A model generated the notes under the pieces. That model did not search any database, was not told the DNA's origin, and worked only from the letters and a program-made list of their open reading frames with translations. A program made the translations under genes and the position numbers. Shown here piece after piece: positions 23,528 through 26,688 of a stretch of 26,688 nt of DNA (the first letter of the stretch is position 1; the number at the start of each line of letters is the position of its first letter). Origin of the DNA: Christensenella sp. UBA7703 (GTDB lineage Bacteria; Bacillota; Clostridia; Christensenellales; CAG-138); NCBI GenBank assembly GCA_002482505.1, contig DLGD01000015.1:1-26688 (forward strand). The letters run 5' to 3'.

Positions 23528-25003
23528 TTGAGAACGAAGATTGTGCTTTGTGCGGCGCTCGTTTTCTTGTTAACTTTGGCATCTTGCCAACAAACACCTG
23601 AAAATGAAATCGTCGTCGAGAAGGACATTGACCGAATGGTGTCGGCTGCGATGGAGGCTGAGGATACGAACGATGCATTGCCTCATACGCTGGCTGAAAA
23701 ATTAAATGTTCCAAGCAGCCTCAAAGAGACGTTTGCTTCGCAAAACGGGAAAACCGAGTTTATGATCGATGCGAGTATCATTTTGCCACCGTCAGATTCG
23801 GTCCCCATTATTCGAGTGAGAAAGCATTTGTTCACGCAAAAGGAAGCAGACTTAATGATGGGGCTCTTCCTTGGGGATGATCCGTTGTATACCATCCCCA
23901 ATTCAATGACGAAGGAACAAATCGAAGAGAAGCTGATCGATTATTATGGCATGCGGGATGGGTCTATTCCAATTAACGTAGATGGCGAAGACAGAAGCAG
24001 CGTTGAGCGCTTGAATGAAATCATTGCTTCTTACGAAAAAGCACTGTTAGCAGCAACTGACACACCTGTGTTGGTTTTAGCCAGCAAGAAGCTCGAGACT
24101 CCCAAAGACGCCGACAATAGCAGCGCACAGCGAATAGAAGGTGTCACAAGACAAGACGATACGGATGTCTATTTTAGCATTACGAATTCATATCCTTTGC
24201 CTAATATAGTTCGAGCCGTTTATGTAAAAGCGAAAACGGTTGAAGGTACTACAGTTAATGACTCAGCCCCATATTATGAGTTGAGTGATCAACAATCACC
24301 CAAAGTCCCAACTAGCTTTACTCTCACAGAAGATGATGCTTTGAGCGCTTCCGATCGCGCATTGGAAACGCTGGGAATAAAAGATATGGTTTGCTCTAGA
24401 GTGAGTTTTGTAGTAATGCCGGATAGTGCGAGCGGTTGGATGTGGCCAGGAACGACTTTTCGTTCGGAGAATGCTAAAGATTTCAAATGGGCGTATAAAA
24501 TCCAATACACCAGAAGTTACGGTGGCGTGCCAATCACGATAACGAAGGATGACGGCACAGGCGTTGCAGACGAAGAGCAGTATGTGGAACCTTGGGAATA
24601 TGAGAGGCTTGAGCTTATCGTTGATGAGACCGGTGTCATAAGCTTTCTTTATAAATCTCCATACGAGGTTGTCGAATCGGTTACGGAAAATGCAAAACTA
24701 TTGCCTTTTCAAGACATCCAATCCGTTTTATCAACGATGCTTCCAGCGAACTATGCTTGGATGGATGAATCAGGTGATATTGTGAGTGCTGTAGTCAACA
24801 TATCTGAGATTCAGTTTGGTCTTGCACGAATAACAGAGCCCAATACACGCGATCAGGGGTTATTAGTGCCGGTTTGGGACTTTTGGGGCAGCGTCAGCAT
24901 AACGAATGACAAAGGGGATGTTCATCTGTTTACGAAGTATGACGCTCTGCTCACAATCAATGCAATTGATGGAAGTACCATCAATCGATCTCTTGGATAC
25001 TGA
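23528..25003 (+). CDS. Lipoprotein of the DUF6034-like array, copy 3
   Basis: A 491-residue lipoprotein with the lipobox LASC and lipidated Cys20. The start is TTG at 23528, eight bases after AAAGGAGG (23512-23519). No in-frame ATG precedes the signal peptide. It is more diverged than copies 1 and 2, but keeps KDIDRMVSAA, SVPIIRVRKHLFTQKEADL, YKIQYTRSYGGVPITITKDD, VPVWDFWG, and the C-terminal YDALLTINAIDGSTINRSL. It lies 51 bases after copy 2 and is probably in the same transcript. The middle (about residues 150-230) has no clear match to the other copies, which suggests the part that differs between paralogs. Confidence 0.85.
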   Translation: MRTKIVLCAALVFLLTLASCQQTPENEIVVEKDIDRMVSAAMEAEDTNDALPHTLAEKLNVPSSLKETFASQNGKTEFMIDASIILPPSDSVPIIRVRKHLFTQKEADLMMGLFLGDDPLYTIPNSMTKEQIEEKLIDYYGMRDGSIPINVDGEDRSSVERLNEIIASYEKALLAATDTPVLVLASKKLETPKDADNSSAQRIEGVTRQDDTDVYFSITNSYPLPNIVRAVYVKAKTVEGTTVNDSAPYYELSDQQSPKVPTSFTLTEDDALSASDRALETLGIKDMVCSRVSFVVMPDSASGWMWPGTTFRSENAKDFKWAYKIQYTRSYGGVPITITKDDGTGVADEEQYVEPWEYERLELIVDETGVISFLYKSPYEVVESVTENAKLLPFQDIQSVLSTMLPANYAWMDESGDIVSAVVNISEIQFGLARITEPNTRDQGLLVPVWDFWGSVSITNDKGDVHLFTKYDALLTINAIDGSTINRSLGY

Positions 25004-25031
25004 ACAGGAGATTGATTCAAAAATAGATCCG

Positions 25032-25063
25032 GTGGCAGATGGTACTAAGGCACCATCTGCCAC
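25032..25063. other. Strong hairpin between lipoprotein copies 3 and 4
   Basis: GTGGCAGATGGT and ACCATCTGCCAC form a perfect 12-bp stem with an 8-base loop (ACTAAGGC). The 3' side is not followed by a T-run, so it is not a standard intrinsic terminator. It lies in the 87-base gap, 27 bases before the copy 4 start, and could reduce read-through, protect the upstream mRNA end or hinder translation of copy 4. Confidence 0.65.
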
Positions 25064-25090
25064 ATATTACTTGAAAAAAGGAGATAAAAA

Positions 25091-26449
25091 ATGAATCGGC
25101 AAATCATAGCATTCTCCGTTCTCATACTATCCGCAATTCTGCTAACGGGTTGCAAGGAGACTCCTGACTCACAATATATTGCCGATGGCAATCAACCAAT
25201 TACCATCATTGCAGAAGTTCAAGATGCGTCCCCGAATCAAAATGAAGTTGCAGAGCAAAATGAAAATGATTCAAGTATTCCCAGCCATATCAGCGACAGT
25301 ATCCTGGAAAGTGAGAAATACGGTCGCGTTTCTATCGATGCTGAGGTTTCGTCACGAATCAAGAGTTCTGCTTCCGTTCAAGCCATATTGCCGGGTTCCT
25401 TTGCGCAGTCGGACATTGATTTTATGCTTGAGCAATTCTTTCCGAACAAAGAATTGCTCAAAGCGATTACTGAGAAAACAAAAGAGCAAATAGCAAACGA
25501 AATAGAAAAAATCCAAAAGCAGTTAGCGAATCCTGCTGAACTAACAGAAGATGACATATCAGGCATGGAGTATGCTCTTAATCAGCTAAAAGAACAATAT
25601 CCAACCGCACCGGAGCAACTTGCTGGAGAGCCAGCATCAGCATTACTAGCGATCAATCCCGAGTCAGATAATGAATCGCTTTACGTTGCTGCTGACCTCG
25701 GGTTTAGTGAGCCTTCGACTCTTGATGTAGTGAACTTCCGCGACGGTAGCTTTCGAAACTTCCTCGTTCTATACCTGAATTCTGACAAGATATTTCTGAC
25801 AAGTAATCTTCTCTCCGGCAGAGATGCCGCTGGACAGAATATGACTTTGGAAATGGCGAAAGAGAAAGCTCTTTCATATCAGCAGGAGCTGAATCTAAGT
25901 GGGCTAGAGCTATTTGAAGTTCAGACGGGTATGACGGAGGATCAAAAAGCCCAAGGGTATATAGCAGTTTTCCGCCAGGGTATCCATGGTTCTGCAATTG
26001 CAAAGCCCCAGATAATCGACCTCTCGGGGACAAAACAGGATCTTGCGGCAAAGTGGCCTAGCGATGAGCTCAGAGTAAAGTTTGATGATCAAGGTATTTC
26101 CGCAATCGAATGGAATAACAAAGGAACGCTCGTTGCATCTCCCGCCCAGGTAGAAACGATCAGTTTTCAAAATATTATGGAGATAGCAAAACAACAGCTT
26201 AGAAACAAGTATGCATGGAATGAAAATGTCCAATATCAGACAGAGGTCCACGTGGATCGAATCGTTTTTGAGTACTCGATTATTCCCCTGCGTGATGAAG
26301 TTGGAGCGTTTAGGATTGTCCCAACATGGAATTTTTATGGTGGGATTCTCTGTAAATATGAGGATGGCACAACCGAAGAATTTTATGAAGGAAGAAATGA
26401 TATCTGTCATCTTTCCATCAATGCTGCAAATGGCAGTATCATCTCATAG
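25091..26449 (+). CDS. Lipoprotein of the DUF6034-like array, copy 4 (most diverged)
   Basis: A 452-residue lipoprotein with LLTGC, lipidated Cys21. It starts at ATG 25091 behind AAAAAGGAG. The N-terminal region after the Cys is long, Asn/Gln/Glu-rich and probably disordered (about residues 40-75). A charged helical stretch follows (EKTKEQIANEIEKIQKQLA). Similarity to copies 1-3 is weak but collinear: PGSFAQSDIDFMLEQF matches their FT-x-x-D/E helix, VPTWNFYG matches VPVWDFFG, and the end reads HLSINAANGSIIS in place of LLTINAIDGSIIDR. The final RSLGY of the others is missing. It is the most AT-rich copy and is separated from copy 3 by a strong hairpin, so it may be regulated apart. Confidence 0.82.
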   Translation: MNRQIIAFSVLILSAILLTGCKETPDSQYIADGNQPITIIAEVQDASPNQNEVAEQNENDSSIPSHISDSILESEKYGRVSIDAEVSSRIKSSASVQAILPGSFAQSDIDFMLEQFFPNKELLKAITEKTKEQIANEIEKIQKQLANPAELTEDDISGMEYALNQLKEQYPTAPEQLAGEPASALLAINPESDNESLYVAADLGFSEPSTLDVVNFRDGSFRNFLVLYLNSDKIFLTSNLLSGRDAAGQNMTLEMAKEKALSYQQELNLSGLELFEVQTGMTEDQKAQGYIAVFRQGIHGSAIAKPQIIDLSGTKQDLAAKWPSDELRVKFDDQGISAIEWNNKGTLVASPAQVETISFQNIMEIAKQQLRNKYAWNENVQYQTEVHVDRIVFEYSIIPLRDEVGAFRIVPTWNFYGGILCKYEDGTTEEFYEGRNDICHLSINAANGSIIS

Positions 26450-26475
26450 TCTTGAAAGCAACTTGCAATATAGAA

Positions 26476-26534
26476 AGTCCTTGCAAACAATGAGCGGGTG
26501 GCTCCATCACAGTGTGACGCTGCTTACAAGGACT
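26476..26534. other. Long-range inverted repeat before the last gene, possible attenuator or terminator
   Basis: AGTCCTTGCAA (26476-26486) pairs with TTACAAGGACT (26524-26534), 11 positions with one G-U type mismatch. Inside the 37-base loop a smaller stem can form, GAGC (26492-26495) with GCTC (26501-26504). No T-run follows. It ends 50 bases before the next start and could be a leader structure or the end of the lipoprotein transcript. Confidence 0.4.
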
Positions 26535-26584
26535 AGATCATTATCACTCTATCGTAATCAACAAGCAATGTAAGGAGATGTCTC

Positions 26585-26688
26585 TTGCCCGTCCTCCACT
26601 CCGACCTCAACCGAGCGTTATCCAAGGCATTCGTGCTAAGCATTCTTGGCACGATGCTTTGCGTACTGTTCGGCGCGTTTTCAACTTT
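26585..26688 (+). CDS. Start of a membrane protein gene (3' end outside window)
   Basis: A frame starts with TTG at 26585, seven bases after AAGGAG (26572-26577), and stays open to the window edge. Only about 34 residues are visible: a short polar N-terminus with an NRALSK segment, then a hydrophobic helix (AFVLSILGTMLCVLFGAFST). This resembles the first helix of ABC-2-type transporter permeases, but the fragment is too short to decide. The ATG at 26578 opens another frame whose product is polar and rich in Arg and Pro, so I prefer the TTG. Confidence 0.55.
   Translation, partial: MPVLHSDLNRALSKAFVLSILGTMLCVLFGAFST

Noticed and set aside
1..26688. CRISPR array, tRNA, rRNA or insertion sequence
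   Set aside because: I saw no spaced direct-repeat array, no tRNA cloverleaf with CCA end, no rRNA-like stretch and no transposase motif.

Overview
The window comes from a Bacillota genome, most likely an uncultured gut-type Clostridia. The supporting signs are strong AAGGAGG-type ribosome binding sites, many lipoproteins with Gram-positive lipobox signal peptides, mixed ATG/GTG/TTG starts and an OmpR-type two-component system. Every gene I support is on the + strand. I see no rRNA, tRNA, CRISPR array or transposase.

Region 1 (about 1-11.4 kb) is a signalling and proteolysis locus. Two paralogous proteins flank it. The first is cut by the window edge and the second is complete, with the order Ser/Thr kinase, TPR-like helices, beta-propeller, helical linker, second beta-propeller. 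Between them lie a small helical protein, an unusual 1158-residue protein, a possible 31-residue peptide, a small lipoprotein and a HEAT-like protein. The 1158-residue protein joins a Clp N-domain, a ClpA/B-type AAA+ module, a receiver-like segment, an FtsH-type AAA+ module and an FtsH-type M41 zinc protease in one soluble chain. This is the best candidate in the window for an undescribed system: a kinase-propeller sensor pair encoded with a two-motor Clp/FtsH hybrid protease.

Region 2 (about 11.5-17.5 kb) holds a small membrane protein, a small acidic protein, a secreted lipoprotein resembling a carbohydrate-active enzyme (binding-like domain plus alpha/alpha-barrel-like domain), a metallophosphoesterase, and a membrane protein with a CxxC...CxxC domain behind a textbook ECF-sigma-type promoter. 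It ends with a polytopic membrane protein that seems to start at AUA and is split by a +1 frameshift.

Region 3 (about 17.5-26.7 kb) is visibly more AT-rich and separate in function. It opens with a poor intergenic stretch and a degenerate, truncated DUF1273/SLOG-like gene. Four tandem paralogous secreted lipoproteins follow (I believe the DUF6034 family). A response regulator/histidine kinase pair sits between the first and second. Matching TTACA(A/T)C-type direct repeats with an 11-bp period lie before the regulator and before the second lipoprotein, so the two-component system probably controls itself and the array. The window ends in the first codons of a membrane protein.
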